A stretch of DNA of 64,000 bases from Candidatus Gastranaerophilales bacterium (GTDB taxonomy: Bacteria; Cyanobacteriota; Vampirovibrionia; Gastranaerophilales; Gastranaerophilaceae). A program made the translations under genes and the position numbers. The stretch is from assembly GCA_944324345.1 (NCBI GenBank), contig CALUVT010000001.1, positions 620,001-684,000 on the forward strand. The letters are read 5' to 3'. Below are positions 25,763 to 32,652 of this stretch, piece by piece. Numbering within the stretch: position 1 is the first letter of the stretch; every line of letters starts with the position of its first letter. The notes under the pieces were generated by a model. The model saw nothing but the letters and a program-made list of their open reading frames with translations. It was not told the DNA's origin and did no database searches.

Positions 25763-26560
25763 ATGTATAATAGTGAGATAAAACATCACTATAGAAAATC
25801 TGGTTTTACCCTGTCCGAGGTTTTGATAACTTTAGGTATAATTGGAGTAGTCGCTGCTTTGACCTTGCCAGTTTTTAATATTATTCAGGAGAAACATTTT
25901 CATGAAAAATGGAAAGAATGCTATTCTATTTTGAATAACGCGTTTGTACTTGTAGTTGCTGAAAATCCCGGGATGGTTGTTTCTGAAGCAAATAGTTACG
26001 ATTTAACAAGGGAATTTGTTGACGCTATTATATCAAAATTGAAGGTGATTGATACCTGTGGATTCACTTCTGAGTGGGATGATGGGATTTGTGATAATTA
26101 TTACTACATAAATTCAAGAAAAAAATATCCTTGGGCAGGTGTAGGGAATGTATATTCTGTTTATTTGACACTCGCAGGTGGTAGGTTGTCAGGTTACGAT
26201 TTGTGCAATAAGGTCGCTTTATTAGCTAACGGAGCTGCTGTTCATTTTGGAGATACATCAGGTAGCGGTTATACTATTTTGGTTGATGTAAACAACGCAC
26301 AATCTGGACCTAACGTCGTAGGAAGGGATGTTTATGCAATTAATTTACCAACCAAATATTCAGCGGCATCTGTAGCCTATTCAAAGACTGTTTATATTGA
26401 AGATTTGAAATTTTTACCTTATGGAGCAGTAGGAACAACTGGGCAATCTAACAGTTCAATGGGAACATACGGTTGTTCTAAAGATATTGGAGAAGCTGAA
26501 ACAACAAGTTTTGCTTTTGCTGCTGGAGCTGGATGTTCATATAAATACCTAAGTGAATGA
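25763..26560 (+). CDS. Type IV prepilin-like protein, locus 4
   Basis: 265 residues from the first in-frame ATG (25763), which has no Shine-Dalgarno. The frame is open upstream through the G tract, so the leader ATG at 25674 is the likelier start after a frame change. The presequence contains TCKK, MYNSE and HHYRKSG, cleaved before FTLSEVLITLGIIGVVAAL (Gly at -1). The mature part has VDVNNAQSGPNVVGRD and paired cysteines, and ends with CSYKYLSE. A 7-bp hairpin lies at 25770-25776 with 25786-25792. Confidence 0.8.
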   Translation: MYNSEIKHHYRKSGFTLSEVLITLGIIGVVAALTLPVFNIIQEKHFHEKWKECYSILNNAFVLVVAENPGMVVSEANSYDLTREFVDAIISKLKVIDTCGFTSEWDDGICDNYYYINSRKKYPWAGVGNVYSVYLTLAGGRLSGYDLCNKVALLANGAAVHFGDTSGSGYTILVDVNNAQSGPNVVGRDVYAINLPTKYSAASVAYSKTVYIEDLKFLPYGAVGTTGQSNSSMGTYGCSKDIGEAETTSFAFAAGAGCSYKYLSE

Positions 26561-26590
26561 TTTTTTATTTTCCATAATACTTCACAAGCA

Positions 26591-26619
26591 TTGTCCAATA
26601 ACTAATTTTTTGTTATAAT
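26591..26619 (+). promoter_or_regulatory. Promoter of prepilin locus 5
   Basis: TTGTCC (26591-26596), 17 bp, TATAAT (26614-26619). This promoter lies outside the duplicated block, so locus 5 has its own. Confidence 0.6.
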
Positions 26620-26648
26620 TTCTCTGTAGATTATCTGGAGGTAAGTTT

Positions 26649-26696
26649 ATGAAAAAGATTTGTTGTGCCGAAATTTCGGGGGGGGGGCGTTTCTAA
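26649..26696 (+). CDS. Leader ORF of prepilin locus 5 (15 codons, contains G10)
   Basis: Identical to the locus 4 leader: GGAGG ribosome site, ATG at 26649, stop TAA at 26694-26696 just after the G tract. Confidence 0.6.
   Translation: MKKICCAEISGGGRF
26678..26687 (+). repeat. Ten-G tract, prepilin locus 5
   Basis: Ten G within the leader ORF; the prepilin frame is +2 relative to the leader. Confidence 0.95.
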
Positions 26697-26737
26697 GCTT
26701 CTTCCAAGGGTTTTATACTTGTAAAAAAATAAATAAA

Positions 26738-27391
26738 ATGTATAATAGTGAGATAAAACATCACTATAGAAAATTTGGTTTTACCCTGTCCGAGGTTTTG
26801 ATAACTTTAGGTATAATCGGATTAGTCGCTGCTTTGACCTTGCCAGTAATGGTTAATAATTACAAGCAAAAAGTATTAATAGTCGCTTGGAAAAAGGAAT
26901 TTAGTACTATGGCTCAGGTGTTTCAGGCTATACAAGATGATAATAACGGCAGTATAAAATCTGTTTTCAATAACCGATATGAGCTTTCTAAGGCGGTTTG
27001 TGAAGAATTAAAATGCACAAAAATTTGTCAATATTCAGAACAAGAAGGTTGTTGGCACAAACCAGGGGATTGGTCTTCTCCAAATGGCTTTAATACTCAT
27101 TCAAGGAATTATGCTGGATTTATTTCTGTAGATGGGGCAATCTGGGTAACCAATACAATATTTAGTTCAAACTGTTCTTCATATAATAGCACTGATGCTT
27201 ATGAAAATGCTTGTTTTGATTTTTTTGTAGATGTCAATGGCTTTAAAAAACCAAATGTTATTGGAGAAGATATTTTTAGATTAGTTGTTTTTGATGGTAG
27301 GCTTTTACCCTATGGTGCTTATCCAAAAGATATATCTTCTTGTAAAACTTGGGGTGATGGATGTTCTGCAAAATACTTATATCAGAACTAG
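26738..27391 (+). CDS. Type IV prepilin-like protein, locus 5
   Basis: 217 residues from the in-frame ATG at 26738, which lacks a ribosome site. As at locus 4, the leader ATG at 26649 is the likely start after a frame change. The signal ends HHYRKFG before FTLSEVLITLGIIGLVAAL. The body has VDVNGFKKPNVIGED and six or more cysteines (KAVCEELKCTKICQYSEQ), ending CSAKYLYQN. After the shared N-helix it is unrelated to locus 4. Hairpin at 26745-26751 with 26761-26767. Confidence 0.8.
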   Translation: MYNSEIKHHYRKFGFTLSEVLITLGIIGLVAALTLPVMVNNYKQKVLIVAWKKEFSTMAQVFQAIQDDNNGSIKSVFNNRYELSKAVCEELKCTKICQYSEQEGCWHKPGDWSSPNGFNTHSRNYAGFISVDGAIWVTNTIFSSNCSSYNSTDAYENACFDFFVDVNGFKKPNVIGEDIFRLVVFDGRLLPYGAYPKDISSCKTWGDGCSAKYLYQN

Positions 27392-27423
27392 ATTTTTATA
27401 AACATATTTATAAAAATAAAAAA

Positions 27424-27455
27424 TGCCGCTTTTGCGGCAACAAATCTTTTTTATA
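27424..27455. terminator. Hairpin between prepilin locus 5 and the sigma factor gene
   Basis: TGCCGC-TTTT-GCGGCA (27424-27439), followed by CAAATC and a T6 run. It is a terminator for prepilin locus 5 and possibly also for the convergent sigma gene. Confidence 0.6.
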
Positions 27456-27478
27456 AATAAACACAAAATTACCTTCTT

Positions 27479-28387
27479 TTAGTCAATGTAAGCGGATAAG
27501 ACTTCTTGACCTAACACGGAGAATCGCATTTTCTTTAGGGCTCTCAATTCTGTTTGTCGAATACATTCTTTTGTGACACCATATATGTTTCCGATTTCTT
27601 CCAGTGTCATTTTTGCGTTGTCATCCAGACCGTAACGGAGTTTGACGACTTCTTGCTCTCTTTCTTTCAATGTTGATATTACATTTAAAATATCTGTTTT
27701 TAAGTCTTCATATTCAACCCCTTCTGTCGCGGAAGCTTTTTCGTCTTCAAGAATATCTGCAATATTCATTTCTTTGCCGTCAGAATTTTCAAGGCTGCTT
27801 TCTATTGAAATTGATTTTGAATATGCTGATAAGAATGTATCAATTTTATTTGGTTCAATATTCATCTTTTTGGCTACATCTTCTGTTTTTATTTGACAGT
27901 TGTTCTCACGTTCCATATCTCTTTTCAGTTTAGAAAAACGTGATAGAGTCTCTTGTATATAAACAGGGATTTTCATGCAATGCGATTGTTCGGAAATTGC
28001 TTTGAACATTGCTTGTTTTATCCACCAGCTTGCATAAGTCGCAAATTTGTATCCAAGTTTGTAATTAAACTTGTTTGCTGCAACCATCAAACCGATATTG
28101 CCTTCTTGTATCAGATCTATTATTGGAAGATTTGATACGTGGATTGCTTTTTTTGCAATTGTTACTACAAGTTTTAAGTTAGCTTTTATAAGCTTTTGCT
28201 TTGCTTCTTCATCTCCATCCTGAGCTTTTCTGGCGATTTCTTTTTCATCTTTTGGTGATAGAGGTTTGTAATCTGAAATTTCTCTAATGTAATTTGAAAG
28301 AACACTATCGCCTTCTAATATTTCATTTTTTGCAGGGTTGGATGTTTGAGATGTCTGCTTCATTTTGACGGGTAAATCTTTTTTCAT
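27479..28387 (-). CDS. RNA polymerase sigma factor, sigma-70 (RpoD-like, group 2 type)
   Basis: 302 residues. Region 1.2 (LSNYIREISDYKPLSPKDE), region 2 (NLKLVVTIAKK to DLIQEGNIGLMVAANKFNYKLGYKFATYASWWIKQAM), region 3 and region 4 (LKEREQEVVKLRYGL and TLEEIGNIYGVTKECIRQTE) are complete. It lacks the long acidic region 1.1 of primary sigma factors. It is short for RpoD and may be an alternative group 2 sigma. AAGAGG precedes the ATG. The tandem palindromes at 28444-28488 lie upstream. It is flanked by prepilin loci. Confidence 0.85.
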   Translation of the reverse strand: MKKDLPVKMKQTSQTSNPAKNEILEGDSVLSNYIREISDYKPLSPKDEKEIARKAQDGDEEAKQKLIKANLKLVVTIAKKAIHVSNLPIIDLIQEGNIGLMVAANKFNYKLGYKFATYASWWIKQAMFKAISEQSHCMKIPVYIQETLSRFSKLKRDMERENNCQIKTEDVAKKMNIEPNKIDTFLSAYSKSISIESSLENSDGKEMNIADILEDEKASATEGVEYEDLKTDILNVISTLKEREQEVVKLRYGLDDNAKMTLEEIGNIYGVTKECIRQTELRALKKMRFSVLGQEVLSAYID

Positions 28388-28443
28388 ACCTCTTTAAACT
28401 CCTTCTTATTCAGTTAAACACAAGACGACCGAGAGTAAACTTC

Positions 28444-28488
28444 ACTTAGTATATACTTAGTATATACTTAGTATATACTATAGTATAT
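28444..28488. repeat. Tandem 11-bp repeats with AGTATATACT palindromes
   Basis: Three exact ACTTAGTATAT units (28444-28454, 28455-28465, 28466-28476) and a degenerate fourth (28477-28488). Each junction forms the 10-bp palindrome AGTATATACT, phased at 11 bp. It lies about 57 bp upstream of the sigma gene (minus strand) and 89 bp upstream of the thioredoxin gene. It could be a multi-site operator or an AT-rich promoter element. Confidence 0.6.
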
Positions 28489-28576
28489 AAAATTTCAAGT
28501 CTTATATTAAGAATTATTAAAATTGTAAACTTGTACGAATAATTTTTTTTAGTATAATCTAATAGTGGAGGGTATT

Positions 28577-29044
28577 ATGAAAAAGAAATTATTTATAACA
28601 TTAGGGATATTTTTGGTATTAGTTCTAACATCTGCAGTTACTTTGGCAGTTTCGTTTATGAATGCTCCGAAACATCCTTCTGATTATCATATCGGTGTTA
28701 CTTATGAAGAGGCTCTGGAAGCTCAGCAAATGCCAATTTTAGCAGTCTTTTATGTTGACTGGTGTGGTTATTGTATGAAGTTTATGCCGAAATTTAGCAT
28801 TTTGAGTAAGTTGTACAAAAATAAGTATAATTTTGTAATGATTAATGTTGAGGACAAGACTTACGAAAAATTGGTTAATGATATTGGTATTGGAGGCTTC
28901 CCAACAGTTTATATCTTGGATCCAAAGTATGATAATAGAGTTTTAATGCCAAATTTGATATACCAGGATTTAGGCAAGTTCAGAGTGGAACTTGACAGGT
29001 ATCTCAGAATTAGAAAACTTTTGGACAAAGCTTCAGAAGAATAG
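28577..29044 (+). CDS. Membrane-anchored thioredoxin-like protein
   Basis: 155 residues. A signal anchor (about 5-27) is followed by a thioredoxin fold exposed outside the cytoplasm. The active site is WCGYC (C63, C66) and the cis-Pro loop is GGFPTVYIL. It would keep envelope cysteines reduced or rearranged; the Cys-rich prepilins nearby are plausible clients (inference). Start: ATG at 28577 after GGAGGG; the GTG at 28565 overlaps this site. Confidence 0.8.
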   Translation: MKKKLFITLGIFLVLVLTSAVTLAVSFMNAPKHPSDYHIGVTYEEALEAQQMPILAVFYVDWCGYCMKFMPKFSILSKLYKNKYNFVMINVEDKTYEKLVNDIGIGGFPTVYILDPKYDNRVLMPNLIYQDLGKFRVELDRYLRIRKLLDKASEE

Positions 29045-29171
29045 ATAAAAAAAAAGACCTTGATATTCAAGGCCTATCCGTTTAAATAAGAAGAGAGAGC
29101 TTTATATTTATATAAAGTACAGGTACTAAAAAAAGTTGCTATTTTAAGCCTTTTTATTAAGAAATATTACG

Positions 29172-29951
29172 ATGAAAGATATACAAAATTTAAAAGATAA
29201 CAGAAATGTTGATATTCAAAAAGTAGGGATTAAGCATCTTGAACTCCCGTTGATAATTCAGAGAAAGAATAATTCTAATCAGGTAGTTTGTGCAAGGGCA
29301 AGGGTTAATGTTTCATTGCCAAGAGACTACAAAGGGACACACATGTCGAGATTTGTAGAGGTTCTTGCAGAATGGAAAAACAAAAATCTCTTGGGTGTTG
29401 ATATAAAGGGTTGTCTTGAAAAAATTATCAAAAATCTTGATGCCCAAAGCGGAGAATTGGAATTTAATTTTACTTATTTCATTGACAAAAAATCTCCGGT
29501 AACGGGGCTTTTTGCTCCGATGAGTTATGATTGCTCATTTGAGGGTAGAATTGATAACGGCGATTACAAGTTTATTTTGGGCGTAACAGTTCCTGTCACA
29601 ACTTTGTGTCCTTGTTCAAAGGAAATATCAGATAATGGTGCTCACAACCAAAGAGCTTTTATAAAAGTTAAGGTGTCTTACGATGAAAGCCAACAGGTAT
29701 GGATTGAAGATTTGATTGAATTAATAGAGGGTTGTTCTTCATGTCCTGTTTATCCTCTTTTAAAGCGAGAAGACGAAAAATTTGTAACAGAAAAAGCTTG
29801 GGACAATCCGAAATTTGTAGAGGATGTTTTACGCGATACTGTTATAAGTCTTAGAAATCTTGATGTGATAAAAGAATTTGAAGTTGAATGTGAAGCTTTT
29901 GAAAGTATCCATAATCATTCTGCTTGGGCTTTTCAGCATGAGGTAAAGTAA
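29172..29951 (+). CDS. folE2: GTP cyclohydrolase FolE2 (type IB)
   Basis: 259 residues, typical of the COG1469 family. It makes 7,8-dihydroneopterin triphosphate for folate and queuosine pathways. The catalytic-site motif CPCSKEISDNGAHNQR (Cys and Glu) is intact, with SPVTGLFAPMSYDCSF before it. No partner gene is adjacent. The start lacks a clear ribosome site, and no riboswitch is recognisable in the 127-nt upstream gap. Confidence 0.92.
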   Translation: MKDIQNLKDNRNVDIQKVGIKHLELPLIIQRKNNSNQVVCARARVNVSLPRDYKGTHMSRFVEVLAEWKNKNLLGVDIKGCLEKIIKNLDAQSGELEFNFTYFIDKKSPVTGLFAPMSYDCSFEGRIDNGDYKFILGVTVPVTTLCPCSKEISDNGAHNQRAFIKVKVSYDESQQVWIEDLIELIEGCSSCPVYPLLKREDEKFVTEKAWDNPKFVEDVLRDTVISLRNLDVIKEFEVECEAFESIHNHSAWAFQHEVK

Positions 29952-30479
29952 TTAGAATTTGCAAGAAAGAATTGCATTAATCCCCCAGTTTTCAGGCCCG
30001 TTTGCTTTTGGTTTTTGGAGATTGTATCTTTGAGCTTCAAGTGATACAGATACATCTTTGCTAATCTGTTGGGTTGCCCCTGCAAATATTCCGAAACTGT
30101 TTGTCCATTTATTTGTCATAAAATTCATTTGCCCTGTGTAATGAGGATTTGCATACAATGTTGTCTTTTCCCCGACAGGGACGTTTACAGATAACGGTGA
30201 GTACCTTATCTGTATTGATTGAGCATTTGTGCCTAATTTGGTTCTTACCCTTATATTTTGGTTTATTATTCCTTTTTTATCGTAGTTTAATCCGGCTTTA
30301 AGATCCAACACTCCGTCAAATGTTTTCTTAAAGTCTGTACCGACTCCCAGAGAACCTGAAATATAACTTGATTCTCCTTTGTATTTTTCCTCTACTGCAG
30401 CTATTGTGTAATTTGAACCGTCCAAATTTTGGTAGGTTGAAACAGAATAGCTATCTGTTCGTCTTGCAAAAGATACCAT
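29952..30479 (-). CDS. Beta-barrel-like hypothetical protein without signal peptide
   Basis: 175 residues made almost entirely of alternating polar/hydrophobic strands (SYISGSLGVGTDF, VLDLKAGLNYDKKG, SFGIFAGATQQ, DVSVSLEAQRYNL). It ends in Phe (AILSCKF), like outer-membrane barrels. The ATG at 30479 has a good AAAGGGG site, and no signal sequence precedes it. Export is therefore unexplained: it may use a non-Sec route, or be an intracellular or phage/scaffold-type beta protein. Convergent with folE2 (no gap). Confidence 0.6.
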   Translation of the reverse strand: MVSFARRTDSYSVSTYQNLDGSNYTIAAVEEKYKGESSYISGSLGVGTDFKKTFDGVLDLKAGLNYDKKGIINQNIRVRTKLGTNAQSIQIRYSPLSVNVPVGEKTTLYANPHYTGQMNFMTNKWTNSFGIFAGATQQISKDVSVSLEAQRYNLQKPKANGPENWGINAILSCKF

Positions 30480-30555
30480 AAATCCCCTTTAAATTTTATC
30501 CTCTTATATATAAACGTTTTTTATTGTTCAAAATTGCCTTTTTGTTACAAAATTA

Positions 30556-30582
30556 AAAAACGGGATTTATATCCCGTTTTTT
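30556..30582 (-). terminator. Terminator of the M49 peptidase gene
   Basis: Perfect stem AAAAACGGGAT with ATCCCGTTTTT (30556-30566 and 30571-30581). It overlaps the stop codon of the gene and has a T tract on the minus strand. Confidence 0.75.
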
Positions 30583-32305
30583 AATCATTCAAGAGCTTTT
30601 CTGCCAGCTCGGATTCTGTTCGCCCGTTTAGTGATTTGCTGACCTTTTGAAGTTTTTGAGCGATAAGCTCCATATTATCAGTCCAGATAAAGTTATCAAG
30701 AACATATTTTTCAGCCTTATCAAAATCGCCTTCTATTTGTATTCGAATTATTTCTGAGAGCATTTCTTTTGCGATTGGAACAACTTTGTCTATATTGACA
30801 TGTATTTTGCCATCAATAATATCGTAGGCACCTCTATCCGAAAAATATTTGTTTTGCATTACTGTACGTACTCTGTGGGCTTGGCTTAGTGTCGGTTTTG
30901 ATTTTAGAAAATTATCAGCTATTGTGGTCACAATTATCTGTTTTCTTTGTTCTTGCGTGTACATGCCAAGTTCTGTAAGCAGGTCTACAAAAGCTAAAGA
31001 ACCCATATCTGCTTTATTTTCTTCTATTATGTTTCTGTACTTGCCAAGAGTTTCACAAGCTTTTTTAGGCCCTAAAGAGTGTGCATTCTCATGTCCTATC
31101 GTAAACCAATGATCAGCTTCATCAAGATAGTACTTATGCTGTTCTTTATCCAATATTTCGTCCAATCTTTCTTGAAGTTTTTTCATATCGCTTATGAAAC
31201 GTATTTGCCTGTGGTAAACGTTTCTTCTGCCCCCGCCTATTGTAAGAGAGAGCTTATCGTCATTTGGGAGATTTTCTGCTAAAGTTATTCCGCCTCTGTA
31301 GGCCCCTACGTCACCTGTTACGGCTACTAAATCTACATCTACCATTGTTTGTTTTGTATCTTGGTTAGGATTGATGTTTTGTTCATATTCATCAGAATAT
31401 GGCATATTTTGAGCAAGGGTCGGAAGATATTTTTTTATTGCCATTAAAGCTTCTGTACCTTTTTTATTTACGATTCCAACACGGCCGCCAAGAAAATCTT
31501 TTGGAATTGGCTTAATTCCGTGTTTGTCAAGCAGTGCTGAAAGCTCTTTATTTTCAACAATTGTTCCGGTCATCTCATCTTCATAATTTTCTCTTGTTAT
31601 AGTGAACTCAAGCGGGGTATCTTGCAGCGTTGCCCATTTTTTATCTGCATAAGCATCCAGCATTGGATCAGCTGTTCTAAGAGCTTTTGCTTGGAGCTTT
31701 AAGTATTCACTGAAGTCTTGATTTGTAGAAGTTTCTGATGCTTTGTCAATTTCATCTGCCATTTTGGAAAAATCTTCTCTAAATTTGTCAATGTAATCTA
31801 TTCCGACAAGTTCGTCGTTTGCTCTTTCGACAACTGAACGTTGAGTTAATATCTTTTTAACTTCGTTTATTTTCCCTTCATTTATCATTTTAGTTAGAAT
31901 TGAGTGAAATTCTTCCTTTGACAAATCTTCCGGATATACGCCTTTACCTGGAAGTTCAACTATCCCTTTTGCAAGATTAATTTTGTTTGACATTGTATCA
32001 ATAGCGTTCATTCCTTTTTGTGCATCAAAAAGTATTTTTGTAAGTTCAGCTTGCCTGTTCCCTCTAGATATTTCTTTTTCCAGATATTCCTTAAATTCAA
32101 GGTTGTGATGGCAGTCAATTTGCATATTAATCTTTTCAAGTATATAAGCGGCTTTTACAAGATGTTTCAAAGCCTGTTTGTCCCCCTCTTCAAGTGATAA
32201 GTACTCTGGGGCATCGCATTTTAGCATTTTTTTTGTGATTAAGTAATCTTTATTAGTACGTTTTTCAAGTTCTTCCACTGAAAGATTTAATTCAAACTCT
32301 CTCAT
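30581..32305 (-). CDS. M49-family (dipeptidyl-peptidase III-like) zinc peptidase
   Basis: 574 residues. The zinc site is HENAH (405-409) with the second motif EENKAD (428-433), which supplies the third ligand Glu. M49 enzymes usually have HExxGH; this protein has the shorter HExxH form, known for some bacterial members. The conserved GGGRRNVYHRQIR segment precedes it. There is no signal peptide, so a cytoplasmic exopeptidase releasing dipeptides is likely. ATG at 32305 with AAAGGAGAG upstream; monocistronic with its own terminator. Confidence 0.8.
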   Translation of the reverse strand: MREFELNLSVEELEKRTNKDYLITKKMLKCDAPEYLSLEEGDKQALKHLVKAAYILEKINMQIDCHHNLEFKEYLEKEISRGNRQAELTKILFDAQKGMNAIDTMSNKINLAKGIVELPGKGVYPEDLSKEEFHSILTKMINEGKINEVKKILTQRSVVERANDELVGIDYIDKFREDFSKMADEIDKASETSTNQDFSEYLKLQAKALRTADPMLDAYADKKWATLQDTPLEFTITRENYEDEMTGTIVENKELSALLDKHGIKPIPKDFLGGRVGIVNKKGTEALMAIKKYLPTLAQNMPYSDEYEQNINPNQDTKQTMVDVDLVAVTGDVGAYRGGITLAENLPNDDKLSLTIGGGRRNVYHRQIRFISDMKKLQERLDEILDKEQHKYYLDEADHWFTIGHENAHSLGPKKACETLGKYRNIIEENKADMGSLAFVDLLTELGMYTQEQRKQIIVTTIADNFLKSKPTLSQAHRVRTVMQNKYFSDRGAYDIIDGKIHVNIDKVVPIAKEMLSEIIRIQIEGDFDKAEKYVLDNFIWTDNMELIAQKLQKVSKSLNGRTESELAEKLLND

Positions 32306-32384
32306 TATTGTCTCTCCTTTACTGTTTTGTGGTAATTATAACATGTTTTTATAATTTTATATTAGACCATATAGAGGAATATGG

Positions 32385-32413
32385 TTGAAAAGTTTAAACA
32401 ATTCGTGTAGAAT
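32385..32413 (+). promoter_or_regulatory. Promoter of prepilin locus 6
   Basis: TTGAAA (32385-32390), 17 bp, TAGAAT (32408-32413), 34 nt before the leader ATG. Confidence 0.6.
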
Positions 32414-32447
32414 ACTTTTATCGGTCAATAATTAAGGGAGCGAAGTT

Positions 32448-32519
32448 ATGAAAAATATTATCAAAACGCACTTACAAGAGGTATTTAGACCCGTCGGGGG
32501 GGGGGCACTCAAAGCTTAG
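32448..32519 (+). CDS. Leader ORF of prepilin locus 6 (23 codons, contains G10)
   Basis: ATG at 32448 after AAGGGAG. It encodes MKNIIKTHLQEVFRPV, three glycines, ALKA and TAG (32517-32519). The ALxA-TAG ending is nearly the same as locus 3. Confidence 0.6.
   Translation: MKNIIKTHLQEVFRPVGGGALKA
32496..32505 (+). repeat. Ten-G tract, prepilin locus 6
   Basis: Ten G within the leader ORF; the prepilin frame is +2 relative to the leader. Confidence 0.95.
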
Positions 32520-32652
32520 ATATTCAGTTCCTCTCTTGTAAAAAAAAGAATGAATGCTATAATAGTGATATGAAACATCACTATTGCAAAAGGTTTGCAT
32601 TTACTCTCGCGGAAGTATTAATAACTCTTGGAATAATTGGAGTTGTTGCAGC
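32513..32652 (+). repeat. Prepilin 5' cassette shared with 10523-10662
   Basis: Near-identical to the locus 3 cassette, including the 9-bp hairpin AATAGTGAT / ATCACTATT (32561-32569 and 32577-32585). Confidence 0.8.

Larger units (their letters stand above)
25657..25872 (+). repeat. 216-bp duplication, copy 1 (with 26632-26847)
   Basis: Covers ribosome site, leader ORF, G10, presequence and N-helix. It differs from copy 2 by three substitutions, at a constant 975-bp offset. The flanking gene bodies are unrelated, so this is a recent duplication or gene conversion of the 5' cassette. Confidence 0.9.
26632..26847 (+). repeat. 216-bp duplication, copy 2 (with 25657-25872)
   Basis: Second copy of the leader/G10/presequence/N-helix cassette, three substitutions from copy 1. 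Confidence 0.9.

Noticed and set aside
29045-29171. Riboswitch or preQ1 element upstream of folE2
   Set aside because: Only weak hairpins (for example CTTTATAT / ATATAAAG); no recognisable riboswitch core sequence.
9597-32505. G tracts and repeated 5' cassettes as a CRISPR array or diversity-generating retroelement
   Set aside because: Copies are kilobases apart and attached to complete prepilin genes. There are no spacers, cas genes, reverse transcriptase or template/variable repeat pair in the window.
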